This document shows, piece by piece, positions 46,379 to 55,974 of a stretch of 64,000 bases of DNA. The translations under genes were made by a program, and so were the position numbers. The notes beneath the pieces are model-generated. The model saw only the letters and a list, made by a program, of their open reading frames with translations, ran no database searches and was not told the DNA's origin. The DNA is from Pseudarthrobacter sp. NIBRBAC000502772 (GTDB lineage Bacteria; Actinomycetota; Actinomycetes; Actinomycetales; Micrococcaceae), in NCBI RefSeq assembly GCF_006517235.1, contig NZ_CP041188.1, positions 2,108,001-2,172,000 of the forward strand, read 5' to 3'. The first letter of the stretch is position 1; each line of letters opens with the position of its first letter.

Positions 46379-47899
46379 TTAGAAGAGGCCGGCCGGTGCG
46401 TTGCTGAGGTCGATGACACCCGGAGCGGCGGTGATGTTCAGCTGGTCCAGTTCGCCCGGGCCCAGGTCCGGGAGGCTTTCGGCGGCCGCGAGGAAACGCT
46501 CGATTTCCGCCTCGGCGACCAGCCCGGCTGCCAGGCTGCGGAACTTGTTGATGTACTGTTGGCGGGCGAACGGCCGGGCACCGAGCGGGTGGGCGTCGGC
46601 GACAGCGATCTGGTCGGTGATGACCGTGCCGTCCTTCAGGGTGATTTCCACGGAACCGCCGAAGGCCTTCTCGGCGATGTCCAGCGAGTGGTAGCGGCGG
46701 GTCCATTCGGCGTCTTCGACGGTGCTGACCTTGTTCCACAGCTCCACGGTGTCGGCGCGGCCGGCACGCTCAGGACTGTAGGAGTCAACGTGGTGCCAGG
46801 AGCCGTCCTGGAGTGCCACGGTGAAGATGTACGGGATGGAGTGGTCCAGGGTTTCCCGGCTGGCCGTGGGGCTGTATTTCTGCGGGTCGTTGGCGCCGGA
46901 ACCGATCACGTAGTGCGTGTGGTGGCTGGTCTTGATCAGGACTGACGCCACGTTGGCCGGGTCCGTTGCCTCGGGGTGCTCGGTGTGGAGCTTGCGGGCA
47001 AGGTCGATCCAGGCCTGGGCCTGGTATTCCGCGGAGTGTTCCTTGGTGTACGTGTCCATGATGGCGCGCTTGGCTTCGCCGGCCTCGGGGAGGGGGACCT
47101 CGTAGGAGGCGTCCGGGCCGTCCAGCATCCAGGCGATCACGCCGTCTTCGCCTTCGTAGATCGGCACGGGGGAGGTCTGGCCGCGCATGGAGCGGTCCAC
47201 GGCTTCCACCGCCATCTTGCCCGCGAACGCCGGTGCGTGCGCCTTCCAGGTGGAGATCTCACCCTTACGGGACTGCCGGGTGGCGGTGGTGGTGTGCAGC
47301 GCCTGGCCGACGGACTGGAAGATCGTCTCGACGTCCAGGCCCAGGAGTGTGCCGATACCGGCAGCGGCGGACGGGCCGAGGTGGGCCACGTGGTCGATCT
47401 TGTGCTTGTGCAGGCAGATCGCCTTGACCAGGTTGACCTGGATCTCATAGCCGGTGGCAATGCCGCGGATCAGGTCCCTGCCGCTCGCGCCGACGTGCTG
47501 GCCAACGGCGAGAATCGGGGGAATGTTGTCGCCCGGGTGCGAGTAGTCGGCCGCCAGGAACGTGTCATGGTAGTCGAGTTCGCGGACGGCCACGCCGTTC
47601 GCCCAGGCTGCCCACTCGGGGGAAACCCGGTCCGTGATGCCGAAGACGCCGGCGCCCTTGCCGTTGGTGGTCGGTGCGTGGGTCAACGCCTGGGCCCGGG
47701 CAGCCACGATCGGGCCACGGTTCAGCGAAGCGATGGCCACGGAAGCATTGTCGATGACACGGTTGATGACCATCTCGGTGACGTCCGGCGTGACCTCGAC
47801 GGCGTCGGCGGCGACGACGGCGATCTTGTGCGCCAGCTGGTCTTCGCGGGGGAGGTTCTCTTCGCTCTTGTAGACGCGGACGTGGTTGAGCTTAACCAT
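46379..47899 (-). CDS. prpD: 2-methylcitrate dehydratase
   Basis: A 506-residue MmgE/PrpD-family dehydratase converting 2-methylcitrate to 2-methyl-cis-aconitate. [27 protein letters not shown] start, [36 protein letters not shown] and [21 protein letters not shown] are typical. Length agrees with full PrpD. ATG 47899 has AAGGAG five bases upstream and lies 11 bp after the gntR stop, so the regulator gene is the first gene of the operon. No acnD/prpF is present, so this is the PrpD route. Confidence 0.96.
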   Translation of the reverse strand: MVKLNHVRVYKSEENLPREDQLAHKIAVVAADAVEVTPDVTEMVINRVIDNASVAIASLNRGPIVAARAQALTHAPTTNGKGAGVFGITDRVSPEWAAWANGVAVRELDYHDTFLAADYSHPGDNIPPILAVGQHVGASGRDLIRGIATGYEIQVNLVKAICLHKHKIDHVAHLGPSAAAGIGTLLGLDVETIFQSVGQALHTTTATRQSRKGEISTWKAHAPAFAGKMAVEAVDRSMRGQTSPVPIYEGEDGVIAWMLDGPDASYEVPLPEAGEAKRAIMDTYTKEHSAEYQAQAWIDLARKLHTEHPEATDPANVASVLIKTSHHTHYVIGSGANDPQKYSPTASRETLDHSIPYIFTVALQDGSWHHVDSYSPERAGRADTVELWNKVSTVEDAEWTRRYHSLDIAEKAFGGSVEITLKDGTVITDQIAVADAHPLGARPFARQQYINKFRSLAAGLVAEAEIERFLAAAESLPDLGPGELDQLNITAAPGVIDLSNAPAGLF

Positions 47900-47910
47900 G
47901 GTGCTCCTTC

Positions 47911-48549
47911 TTAGTGCTGTGGGTGGGTAGCTTTGACGTGGGAAAGGCTGCGGTGCAGGTGCAAGGTGGTGGCTGCTTCGGCGAGCCTGGCGTTGCCTGC
48001 GGCGATGGCCTCGGCGATGGCCGCGTGCTCGACGGCGGCCGCGTACAGTCGCGGTGCGTCATCGGCAGCGAGGCGGCGGACCCGGACCAGGTGGACCCGC
48101 AGGCTGCGCATCGCCTGTGCGAGGTAGGAGTTTGAGATGGCGGCGTCGATCGCCTCATCCAGCCGGCCCACCAGGGCGTAGTACTCATGCCGGGCAGGAT
48201 CGGTGTCGCTGATCAGCTCCTGCGCCCGCAGGAGATCGGTGTGGAGCTTCTCAAAGACAGCGCGCTCGCCGCGTTCGGCAGCCAGGGCTGCAGCCTTGCC
48301 CTCAAGGGTTTCGCGGAGCTCGAACATCTCATCGATGTCCTCCAGTGAGATGTCGGTGACGACGACGCCGCGGCCGCCCGCCGCCGTCAGCCCTTCCGCG
48401 CTAAGCCGGCTCAGCGCCTCCCGGACCGGAGTGCGTGAGACGCCCAGGCGTTCCGACTGCTCCACTTCGGCAAGGACCGTGCCAGGTGCCAGGCGCCATT
48501 CGATAATGTCATCGCGAAGCGTTGCGTAGGCTTTGTCGCTGGCCCGCAT
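47911..48549 (-). CDS. GntR-family (FCD) transcriptional regulator of propionate genes
   Basis: A 212-residue regulator: N-terminal winged helix ([43 protein letters not shown]) and C-terminal all-helical FCD ligand domain ([19 protein letters not shown] to HRSLSH) with metal-binding histidines. I chose ATG 48549 because GGGAGGG lies just before it; ATG 48573 is possible. It sits first in the prpDBC operon and divergent to prpE, with two TGTATACA operators in the gap. It probably senses a methylcitrate-cycle intermediate. Many bacteria use PrpR or LysR types for this job instead. Confidence 0.88.
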   Translation of the reverse strand: MRASDKAYATLRDDIIEWRLAPGTVLAEVEQSERLGVSRTPVREALSRLSAEGLTAAGGRGVVVTDISLEDIDEMFELRETLEGKAAALAAERGERAVFEKLHTDLLRAQELISDTDPARHEYYALVGRLDEAIDAAISNSYLAQAMRSLRVHLVRVRRLAADDAPRLYAAAVEHAAIAEAIAAGNARLAEAATTLHLHRSLSHVKATHPQH

Positions 48550-48581
48550 GGTCCCTCCCGTCAATCTGCTCATGGGCACCA

Positions 48582-48591
48582 GTGTATACAC
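48582..48591. promoter_or_regulatory. operator 1, GTGTATACAC
   Basis: Perfect 10-bp palindrome with core TGTATACA. Read on the minus strand it overlaps the probable gntR -10 box TATACA. FCD-type GntR proteins bind short palindromes of this kind. Confidence 0.65.
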
Positions 48592-48620
48592 GAATTGCCG
48601 AAAAACCCAGCAAAAGCCAG

Positions 48621-48649
48621 TTGATCAGCGAAATAGCCGCAGGTATGTA
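48621..48649 (+). promoter_or_regulatory. prpE promoter
   Basis: TTGATC (48621-48626), 17-bp spacer, TATGTA (48644-48649). Operator 2 covers the -10 box, so the regulator would block RNA polymerase. Confidence 0.55.
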
Positions 48650-48654
48650 TACAT
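48645..48654. promoter_or_regulatory. operator 2, ATGTATACAT
   Basis: Perfect 10-bp palindrome sharing the core TGTATACA with operator 1. Centres are 63 bp apart, six helical turns at 10.5 bp. Confidence 0.65.
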
Positions 48655-48722
48655 GGGCCTTGTCTGGCGCGGGTTGCCCGCATAGCATGGTGGCAACACA
48701 GCGACGTGAACGGGAGCCCATG

Positions 48723-50621
48723 ATGGTCAGCGGAAATTACCGGGAAACATATTCGCGCAGCATCGAAAAGAAGGACGCATTCTGGCTTGAGGCGGCAGGC
48801 GGCGTGACCTGGTCCAGGACGCCGGAAACCGCGCTTGATGGATCGGCCGCCCCGCTGTTCCAATGGTTTCCCGATGGCATGCTCAACACGAGCTACAACG
48901 CCCTGGACCGCCACGTTGAGGCCGGCCGCGGGGACCAGGATGCCCTCATCTACGACTCCGCGATGCTGGGGATCAAACGCACGTACAGCTACGCCGAACT
49001 GACGGACCTCGTGGCGCGGTTCGCGGGTGTGCTGCGCTCGCAGGGAGTCGGCAAAGGGGACAGGGTGGTCATCTACATGCCCATGATTCCCGAGGCCGCC
49101 ATCGCGATGCTGGCGACCGCCCGGCTCGGGGCCGTGCATTCGGTGGTTTTCGGCGGGTTCGCGCCCAAGGAACTCGCCGCCCGCATCAAGGATGCCGGTC
49201 CGGCCGCGATTGTGACGGCATCCGGCGGGATTGAGCCCTCACGCCGGGTGGAGTATCTTCCGGCGGTTGCTGAAGCACTCGAACTTGCCGGTGCCGGGCA
49301 GACGCCCGTCATATTCAAGTGCCGGGAAGGCTTTGTGCACGCGGCCGCCGAGTATCCGGACTGGCTGGACTGGGACCGGTGCATTGAGGCTGCCGCCCCG
49401 GCGGCAGCAGTGGACGTCGCAGCAACCGACCCCCTCTACATCCTCTACACCTCGGGCACCACCGGCGCGCCCAAGGGTGTGCTGCGGGACAACGGCGGGC
49501 ATGCCGTGGCGCTCAGCTGGACCATGGCAAACATCTACGACATCGGTCCCGGCGACGTGATGTGGACAGCGTCCGACGTCGGCTGGGTGGTGGGGCATTC
49601 CTACATTGTCTATGGCCCGCTGCTGGCCGGTGCCACCACGGTCCTCTACGAGGGCAAGCCCGTGGGGACACCTGATGCGGGAGCATTCTGGCGCGTCGTG
49701 CAGGACCACAAGGTCAACGTCCTGTTCACCGCGCCCACCGCCCTGCGCGCGATCCGCAAGGCCGACCCCCATGCTGCGGAACTGGCCAACTACGACACTT
49801 CCACGCTGCGCACGTTGTTTGCCGCCGGCGAGCGGCTGGACACGGACACCTACCGCTGGGCAGGTGAGGTCCTGGGTGTTCCGGTGGTGGACCATTGGTG
49901 GCAGACCGAAACCGGATGGGCCATCTGCGCCAACCCGCGCGGGCTGGAGGACCTTCCCTTCAAGCCCGGGTCACCAACCGTGCCCATGCCCGGCTTCGAA
50001 CTGAAGATTGTGGACGGCTCCGGGGCGGCGGTGCAGCCGGGGGAGGAGGGCAATATTGTCCTGCAGCTTCCCTTGCCTCCCGGTACCCTGACCACCCTCT
50101 GGCAGAACGACGACCGTTATGTGTCCTCGTACCTTGCGGCCTTTGAAGGCAGCTACGCCACAGGCGACAGCGGCTACCGGGATGCCGACGGCTACGTCTT
50201 TGTGATGGGCCGGACGGACGACATCATCAACGTGGCCGGCCACCGGCTGTCCACCGGTGCGATTGAGCAGGTCATCGCCAGCCACCCGGCCGTGGCCGAA
50301 TGTGCCGTGATCGGCGTGGCGGATCCCCTCAAGGGGCAGCGCGCCAGCGGCTACGTGGTGCTCAAGGCAGGCGTAACCGCCAACGAGAACGAGGTGGTCC
50401 GCGAGCTGATCGCCCTTGTCAGGAAGGACATCGGACCGGTGGCCGACTTCAAGCACGCAACAGTGGTCGAAGCACTCCCCAAGACCAGGTCAGGGAAGAT
50501 CCTGCGCAAGACCATGCGCCAGATTGCCGACGGCGACGAGTACGTTGTGCCCTCAACGATTGAGGATCCCGAGGTGATCGGGCAGTTGCTGGGCGTGCTC
50601 CGGCCGGAAGGCGCCGTTTGA
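48723..50621 (+). CDS. prpE: propionate--CoA ligase
   Basis: A 632-residue acetyl-CoA-synthetase-family enzyme activating propionate. YTSGTTGAPKGVLRDNGGHAVALSW is the PrpE form of the AMP-binding loop (RDNGGHAVAL), HWWQTETGWAIC the TExG motif, and RSGKILRKTMRQIADG holds the catalytic, acetylation-controlled lysine. YSRSIEKKDAFWLEAAGGVTW is the usual N terminus. ATG 48723 is six bases after GGGAG; ATG 48720 is adjacent. It is divergent from gntR-prpDBC and shares its operators, feeding propionyl-CoA into that cycle. Confidence 0.93.
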   Translation: MVSGNYRETYSRSIEKKDAFWLEAAGGVTWSRTPETALDGSAAPLFQWFPDGMLNTSYNALDRHVEAGRGDQDALIYDSAMLGIKRTYSYAELTDLVARFAGVLRSQGVGKGDRVVIYMPMIPEAAIAMLATARLGAVHSVVFGGFAPKELAARIKDAGPAAIVTASGGIEPSRRVEYLPAVAEALELAGAGQTPVIFKCREGFVHAAAEYPDWLDWDRCIEAAAPAAAVDVAATDPLYILYTSGTTGAPKGVLRDNGGHAVALSWTMANIYDIGPGDVMWTASDVGWVVGHSYIVYGPLLAGATTVLYEGKPVGTPDAGAFWRVVQDHKVNVLFTAPTALRAIRKADPHAAELANYDTSTLRTLFAAGERLDTDTYRWAGEVLGVPVVDHWWQTETGWAICANPRGLEDLPFKPGSPTVPMPGFELKIVDGSGAAVQPGEEGNIVLQLPLPPGTLTTLWQNDDRYVSSYLAAFEGSYATGDSGYRDADGYVFVMGRTDDIINVAGHRLSTGAIEQVIASHPAVAECAVIGVADPLKGQRASGYVVLKAGVTANENEVVRELIALVRKDIGPVADFKHATVVEALPKTRSGKILRKTMRQIADGDEYVVPSTIEDPEVIGQLLGVLRPEGAV

Positions 50622-50745
50622 TACCCCCGGACGCAAAGAAGCCTTGACTGTGACCTGACCCACGGTTACCGTGTCCGCGGCACCAGTTCCCGTCCACACC
50701 GCTCCGCACCCGCAACGCCCTCTCCGCCACACGGAGGTCTGCATC

Positions 50746-52329
50746 ATGTCCCACCACCACGGTCCCGGCGCTCACGACGAGCACGGGCATCCACATCTGA
50801 TTGACCCTGAGCCGTGGGGCACCGGTGACCCCGCGGTCGAGGAAATCGTGAGGGGGGAGCCAGCCGCCCGGGTCCAGGTGCCCGCGGGCGTGAGCCCCCG
50901 GCTCTACAACGAGGACCTGGCGCCCACCACGCGCAAGGGGCGCACCTGGCACGCCTACAGCATCTTCACGCTCTGGGCGAACGACGTGCACTCGCTGGGC
51001 AATTACGTGTTTGCCATCGGATTGTTCGCCCTGGGATTGGGCGCCTGGCAGATCATGCTCGCCTTCCTGCTCGGCGCCGTCCTGCTGTTCCTTCTCCTGA
51101 ACCTTTCGGGGTTCATGGGCGAACGGACCGGCGTGCCGTTCCCGGTCATGAGCAGGATCGCGTTCGGCATCCGGGGCTCCAATATCCCCGCCATCATCCG
51201 CGGCGCCGTCGCCGTCGCCTGGTTCGGCATCCAAACCTATCTGGCGTCGGTGGTGCTCCGTGTGCTGATCCTGGCGCTCGCGCCGTCGCTGGCACCGCTC
51301 GATACAGACTCGTTCCTCGGGCTCTCGACCCTGGGCTGGATCTCGTTCGTTTCGCTGTGGGCGGTGCAGACGGTGATCGTGAGCTTCGGCATGGAGATGA
51401 TCCGCAAGTACGAGGCTTTCGCTGGCCCCATCATCCTGGCCACCATGCTCACGCTGGCCGTCTGGATGTTGGTGGAAGCCGGCGGGACCATCGCCTGGTC
51501 AACCGCCGACTCGCTGACAGGCCCGGTGATGTGGGTGCGGATTCTCCAGTCCGCCGCGCTGTGGGTGGTCGTTTACGGGACGTTCGTATTGAACTTCTGC
51601 GACTTCACCCGGGGTGCACCGTCCAGGCGGTCGGTGGTGCGGGGCAACTTCTTCGGCATCCCCATCAACATGCTCTTCTTCGCCGCCATCGTCGTTGTCC
51701 TCGCCGGCGCCCAGTACAAGATTGACGGCACGGTCATCGAGTCGCCCACCGACGTCGTCAACGCCATCCCGAACACGCTCCTGCTGGTGCTGGCCTGCCT
51801 GGCCCTGATCATCCTGACGGTGGCCGTGAACCTCATGGCCAACTTCGTGGCACCCATATACACGCTGGCCCACCTTTTCCCGCGGACGCTGAACTTCCGG
51901 CGCGCAGCCGTGATCTCCGCGGTGATCGGCCTGGTGATCCTGCCCTGGAACCTGTACAACTCGCCCGTGGTCATCGTCTACTTCCTCGGCGGCCTGGGCG
52001 CCCTCCTGGGGCCACTGTTCGGCGTCATCATGGCCGACTACTGGCTGGTCCGTAAGGGCAGGGTCAACATTCCGGATTTGTACTCGGATTCCCCCCACGG
52101 GGCGTATGCCTACACCCGTGGCGTCAACCGGAAGGCCGTCATCGCGGGCACACCGGCTGCCATCGTCGCGCTGGTACTGGCCCTCGTCCCGGCGTTCACG
52201 TATATCTCCGGCTTCTCCTGGTTCGTCGGCGCGATCCTGGCCGCCGTCACCTACCTGCTGATCATGGACCGCCACACGCCGTTCGAGGCCGTCGACGGCG
52301 AGCACATCGCCGTCGCACCGAAGCACTGA
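50746..52329 (+). CDS. NCS1 family nucleobase/allantoin-type permease
   Basis: A 527-residue membrane transporter with about 12 hydrophobic segments. NEDLAPTTRKGRTWHAYSIFTLWANDVHSLGNYVFAIG is the classic NCS1 entry motif, followed by PVMSRIAFGIRGSNIPAIIRG. NCS1 proteins carry uracil, allantoin, hydantoins, cytosine or thiamine with Na+ or H+. ATG 50746 has GGAGG eight bases upstream. Oddity: seven histidines in the first 18 residues, which could bind metal. A class V aminotransferase gene follows in 41 bp, suggesting a purine-degradation or related pair. Confidence 0.9.
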   Translation: MSHHHGPGAHDEHGHPHLIDPEPWGTGDPAVEEIVRGEPAARVQVPAGVSPRLYNEDLAPTTRKGRTWHAYSIFTLWANDVHSLGNYVFAIGLFALGLGAWQIMLAFLLGAVLLFLLLNLSGFMGERTGVPFPVMSRIAFGIRGSNIPAIIRGAVAVAWFGIQTYLASVVLRVLILALAPSLAPLDTDSFLGLSTLGWISFVSLWAVQTVIVSFGMEMIRKYEAFAGPIILATMLTLAVWMLVEAGGTIAWSTADSLTGPVMWVRILQSAALWVVVYGTFVLNFCDFTRGAPSRRSVVRGNFFGIPINMLFFAAIVVVLAGAQYKIDGTVIESPTDVVNAIPNTLLLVLACLALIILTVAVNLMANFVAPIYTLAHLFPRTLNFRRAAVISAVIGLVILPWNLYNSPVVIVYFLGGLGALLGPLFGVIMADYWLVRKGRVNIPDLYSDSPHGAYAYTRGVNRKAVIAGTPAAIVALVLALVPAFTYISGFSWFVGAILAAVTYLLIMDRHTPFEAVDGEHIAVAPKH

Positions 52330-52370
52330 CCGGCCCCACAAGGGCAAGAGCCCCCAACGAAGGAGTTCCA

Positions 52371-53468
52371 ATGCCACAGGTATTGACCTCGCGGTTCCTG
52401 TTCGGTCCGGGACCGAGCAACTGCTACCCGGAAGTGACCGCCGCATTGGCGTATCCGGTGATTGGGCACCTGGATCCGGTCTTCATCGAACGGCTCGACA
52501 ACACGTGCGAAGGCCTCCGCACGGTCTGGGGGACTCAGAATGCCCGCACGCTGCCCTTGAGCGTCACCGGTTCCGGCGGCATGGAAGCGGCTTTTGTGAA
52601 CACCGTGGACGACGGCGATGTGGCAGTGATCGCCGTCAACGGCCTCTTCGGTGAGCGCATGTGTGAGGTGGCACGCCGCTGCGGCGCCACCGTGGTTCGT
52701 GTAGACCACGAATGGGGCACGCCCATCGACGTCGAGCGCGTCCTGGCGGCCCACCCGCGGCCGAAGGTGATTGCGGCCGTCCACGCTGAAACGTCGACTG
52801 GGGTGCTGTCCGACGTCGCGTCGCTCGGGCAGAACAAGGGTGATGCGCTGTTAATTGTCGACGCCGTGACATCCATCGGCGGGCTGGAACTCCTGGCAGA
52901 TGACTGGGGAATCGACGTCGGCTATGCCGGCACCCAGAAATGCCTCGGCGTGCCACCGGGGCTGTCGCCCTTCACCATGTCGGGTAGGGCCTTCGAGCGA
53001 AGGATCAAGAATCCCCGCTCCTGGTACCTGGACGTCGGACTGCTCGGCGGTTACGTCGGGGCCGCAAGCGGCAGCGGCAGAACCTACCACCATACGCCGC
53101 CGGTCACTATGATCGCCGGCCTCGAGGCGGGCTTGCAAAGAATCCTGGCCGAGGGACTGGACGCGGTCCAGGCGCGCCACCGTGCGGCAGGGGCCGCGTT
53201 GCAGTCGGGGCTCCAGGAGATGGGACTTGAGCTGTTCGCGGCCGAGGGCCACCGGCTGCCCAGCCTTACCACTGTCAAGGTCCCGGACGGCGTCGACTCC
53301 GCGGCCGTACGCCGCCATCTGCTGGAGCACTTCAGCATCGAGATTGGCTCAGGGGCGGGCAAGTACACTTCCAGCATCTGGCGGATCGGAATGATGGGCC
53401 CGAACGCAAACGCCGCATCAGTGACTCTGGCGCTGGGGGCCCTCAAGGAAGCCATCTCCGCTGCCTAG
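52371..53468 (+). CDS. class V aminotransferase, ureidoglycine/alanine-glyoxylate type
   Basis: A 365-residue PLP enzyme of the alanine-glyoxylate/serine-pyruvate group. FGPGPSNCYPEVTAAL, VHAETSTGVLSDV, VDAVTSIGGLELLADDWGIDV and GTQKCLGVPPGLSPF with the PLP lysine are clear. The QKCLGVPPG form is like (S)-ureidoglycine-glyoxylate aminotransferase (PucG), and the permease upstream could import allantoin, so a purine-nitrogen role is my preferred guess. Alanine- or serine-glyoxylate transamination cannot be excluded. It ends 15 bp before the convergent response-regulator gene. Confidence 0.85.
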   Translation: MPQVLTSRFLFGPGPSNCYPEVTAALAYPVIGHLDPVFIERLDNTCEGLRTVWGTQNARTLPLSVTGSGGMEAAFVNTVDDGDVAVIAVNGLFGERMCEVARRCGATVVRVDHEWGTPIDVERVLAAHPRPKVIAAVHAETSTGVLSDVASLGQNKGDALLIVDAVTSIGGLELLADDWGIDVGYAGTQKCLGVPPGLSPFTMSGRAFERRIKNPRSWYLDVGLLGGYVGAASGSGRTYHHTPPVTMIAGLEAGLQRILAEGLDAVQARHRAAGAALQSGLQEMGLELFAAEGHRLPSLTTVKVPDGVDSAAVRRHLLEHFSIEIGSGAGKYTSSIWRIGMMGPNANAASVTLALGALKEAISAA

Positions 53469-53483
53469 CCACACTCTGTAGGC

Positions 53484-54197
53484 TCAGGGCCGCTTCCAGC
53501 CGTATTCGTTCTCTGGCCTGCCGGGCGTGCCGTAGCGGGGCGCCCGCGATACGCGGCCGGCGTCGGCGAGGTATTCGAGGTAGCGTCTGGCGGTGACGCG
53601 GGACATGCCCAGGGCGGCCATGACTTCCGTTGCTGAAACCGATTCCGAATGCTGTTTCAGGTACGCCTGGACCGAGTCGAGAGTGGAGACTGAGAGGCCC
53701 TTGGGGAGGGGCAGTTCCGACGGCGCCCGGAGGCTTGCGAAGGCCTGGTCCACCTCGCTCTGGGAGGCGCCGGTCCTGCCGGCACCGGCCTCCGGGGAAG
53801 CCAGTTGCTGCCGGAACAGCCTGTAGCTGGAGAGTTTGTCTTCGAACGTGGCAAACGTGAACGGCTTGATCAGGTACTGGACCACGCCGATGGCGACGGC
53901 GCTGCGGACAATCGCCACTTCCCTGACCGCGGTGATGGCAATGATGTCCGCCAGGATTCCTGCCGCACGCATCCGGCGGGCGATGTCCAGGCCATGCAGG
54001 TCCGGAAGGTTCATGTCGAGGAGGACCAGTTCCACCGGCTGGCCGGCTGCCGCCAGATCCGTCAGGAGCCTGAGCGCGGACTGGCCGTCAGGGGCCGTCC
54101 CGGCAACAGTGAACCCTGCCATCCTCCCCACGTAGGCCGCGTGCGCGGCCGAGGCCACCGGTTCGTCCTCCACCACGAGGACGCGGATATCGGTCAC
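53484..54197 (-). CDS. CitB/DcuR-family response regulator (dctR-like)
   Basis: A 237-residue response regulator. Receiver domain (1-120) with acidic E10/D11, phospho-acceptor D61 in LLDMNLPDLHG, Thr in IAITAVRE and Lys in YLIKPF. A linker, then a helix-turn-helix output domain (HSESVSATEVMAALGMSRVTARRYLEYL) as in CitB/DcuR/DctR regulators of di- and tricarboxylate transport. GTG start overlaps the kinase stop (GTGA), so both are translated together. The target is almost certainly dctA, divergent from the kinase gene. Confidence 0.92.
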   Translation of the reverse strand: MTDIRVLVVEDEPVASAAHAAYVGRMAGFTVAGTAPDGQSALRLLTDLAAAGQPVELVLLDMNLPDLHGLDIARRMRAAGILADIIAITAVREVAIVRSAVAIGVVQYLIKPFTFATFEDKLSSYRLFRQQLASPEAGAGRTGASQSEVDQAFASLRAPSELPLPKGLSVSTLDSVQAYLKQHSESVSATEVMAALGMSRVTARRYLEYLADAGRVSRAPRYGTPGRPENEYGWKRP

Positions 54198-55836
54198 TGT
54201 AACTGCTCCTCTTTGTCGGTCCCGGCGGCCATGGCCGGCAGGAAGACATGGAAGCGTGCGCCGTCCTTGCCTGTGATGGTCATGGTACCGTCCAGGCGCT
54301 GCACGGCCTGGCGGACGAGGGCCAGGCCAATGCCGCGTCCGAACGGACCGGAGGCCTTGGTGCTGAAGCCGTGCCGGAAAATGTCCTCCACGGCGGCGGG
54401 GTCCACGCCGGGGCCGGAATCCGCCACCGTGATGTCCAGGCCCTCGGCATCGGACTCCACGGTCAGCTCCACCGTCCTGGGAACCGCGCCATCCGCGGCA
54501 GCGTCGATCGCGTTGTCCAGGAGGTTTCCCAGGATGGTGACAAGGTCCTGGACAGCCAGGCCGGCAACGGACGCGGACCCCTCGGTGGAGAGCGTCAGCT
54601 TCACTCCGCGCTCATTCGCTTCGGCGGCCTTCCCCATGATCAGGGCGCTGAGAACCGGCTCGTCCACGGAACTCACCATCTCGTCGGTCAGCTGCTGGCT
54701 CAGTTCGAGATCCTTGGTGGCGAATTCCAAGGCCTCCCGGGTCCGGCCCAGCTCCAGCAGGGAAACCATGGTGTGCAGCCGGTTGGCGTGCTCGTGGGTC
54801 TGGGCGCGGAGGGCGTCGGACAGCGTCCGCATCGTTTCGAGTTCACTGCCCAGCGATTCGATCTCCGTCCGGTCGCGGATGGTGGCCACGGTGCCGAACA
54901 CCGCGGGTCGGCGGAGGCCGGGGAGTCGGGCCCGACGGCCGGGCCCTGGTTCACCACCACGATCCGCGGACCAGTCAAGTGGATTTCGTCGTGGGCCGTG
55001 CGGCCGGATTCAAAGAGTTCCTTCAGGCTGGGGGCCAGCGGGAGGTCCGTCAGGGAGGGCGGCCGGGACGGATCGTCTTCCGAATCGCGCGGCTCCAGTC
55101 CCAGCAGCTCAGCGGCCTGGTCGTTGTACATCACCACCCGGCCCTTGGTGTCGATCAGGATCAGCCCCTCACGCACGGAATGCAGGACCGATTCGTAGTA
55201 GGCGAACAGCTGCGCCAGCTGCTCCGGCCCCCACCCCCTGGTCACGCGGCGCAGGTAGCGGCCCAACAGCCAGGACGCCAGGGATCCGCCCACGAGCAGG
55301 GCCAGGCCGAGGACCAGCAGTGCGGGCAGCCGGCCGGAAAGCGCCACGTCCACTGTCCGGACCGTGACGCCGGCGGCAACCAGCGCCTTGACGTTCCCCG
55401 CGGCATCCTTGACCGGAACAACAGTCCGCACCGACGGCCCCAGCGTTCCTGCTGTGACCTCTGTGAAAACTTCGCCACGCAGCGACGCCTCGATGGAGCC
55501 GATGTACGGCCTGCCCAGCTCCTCGTACCGGGGGTGCGTCCACCGCGTCCTGTCCGGCGCCATGATGGTGAGGAAGTCCGCTCCGGATCCGGCCATAACG
55601 TCCAGGGCGTAGGGCTGGAGCAACGCTGTCGGATCCGTTTGGTCCGCGGCCTGGAGGACCAGCGGATTAGCGGCGACGGCGGCGGCAACGCCCGTCATCC
55701 GCCGGCCGGCTTCCTCATAGCTCCGATCCCGGGCGTCGACGAACGTAGCGGTGCCCGCAACCGCAATGAAGGCCAGCACAATCAGCAGATTCGCCACGAA
55801 CAGCCTGCGGGCGATACTCCAGCGGTGAATCATCAA
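54194..55836 (-). pseudogene. CitA/DctS-family sensor histidine kinase with apparent 1-nt frameshift
   Basis: Two overlapping frames together encode one kinase of about 547 residues. The first (from ATG 55836) gives TM1 (FVANLLIVLAFIAVAGTATF), an extracytoplasmic sensor domain, TM2 (LPALLVLGLALLVGGSLASW) and a PAS domain, up to PASADP. It then runs into a nonsense-like frame. The correct continuation, VFGTVATIRDRTEIES, then the dimerisation/H box (THEHANRLHTMV) and ATPase domain (NLLDNAIDAA, DSGPGVDP, GRGIGLAL), lies in another frame from about 54901. One missing base near 54902-54907 would explain it (expected D-P-A-V-F). It is either a real mutation or a sequencing error. Confidence 0.85.
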
Positions 55837-55865
55837 GCACCTCCCATGACCAATATGAACGCAAC

Positions 55866-55881
55866 CGTGAGCTAAGTCACG
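55866..55881. promoter_or_regulatory. CRP/GlxR-type operator in the dctA-kinase gap
   Basis: CGTGAGCTAAGTCACG fits the CRP-family pattern GTGA-N6-TCAC and the actinobacterial GlxR form with TA at the centre. The symmetry extends to ACCGTGA and TCACGGT (55864-55870, 55877-55883). A second inverted repeat, GGTGTG/CACACC, lies at 55882-55887 and 55902-55907 and could serve the response regulator. Confidence 0.6.
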
Positions 55882-55974
55882 GTGTGGCCAATGATGGATA
55901 TCACACCGGACCGACGCGATGAGCCCAGAGAATGCGCCGCAGCGTCTACCAGATTATCCATAAGGAGACACATC

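Noticed and set aside
47883..47899. GTGGTTGAGCTT at the prpD start, resembling the argD/argH repeat
   Set aside because: The match stops after 12 bases and the sequence encodes the conserved PrpD beginning MVKLNHVR, so it is coincidence.
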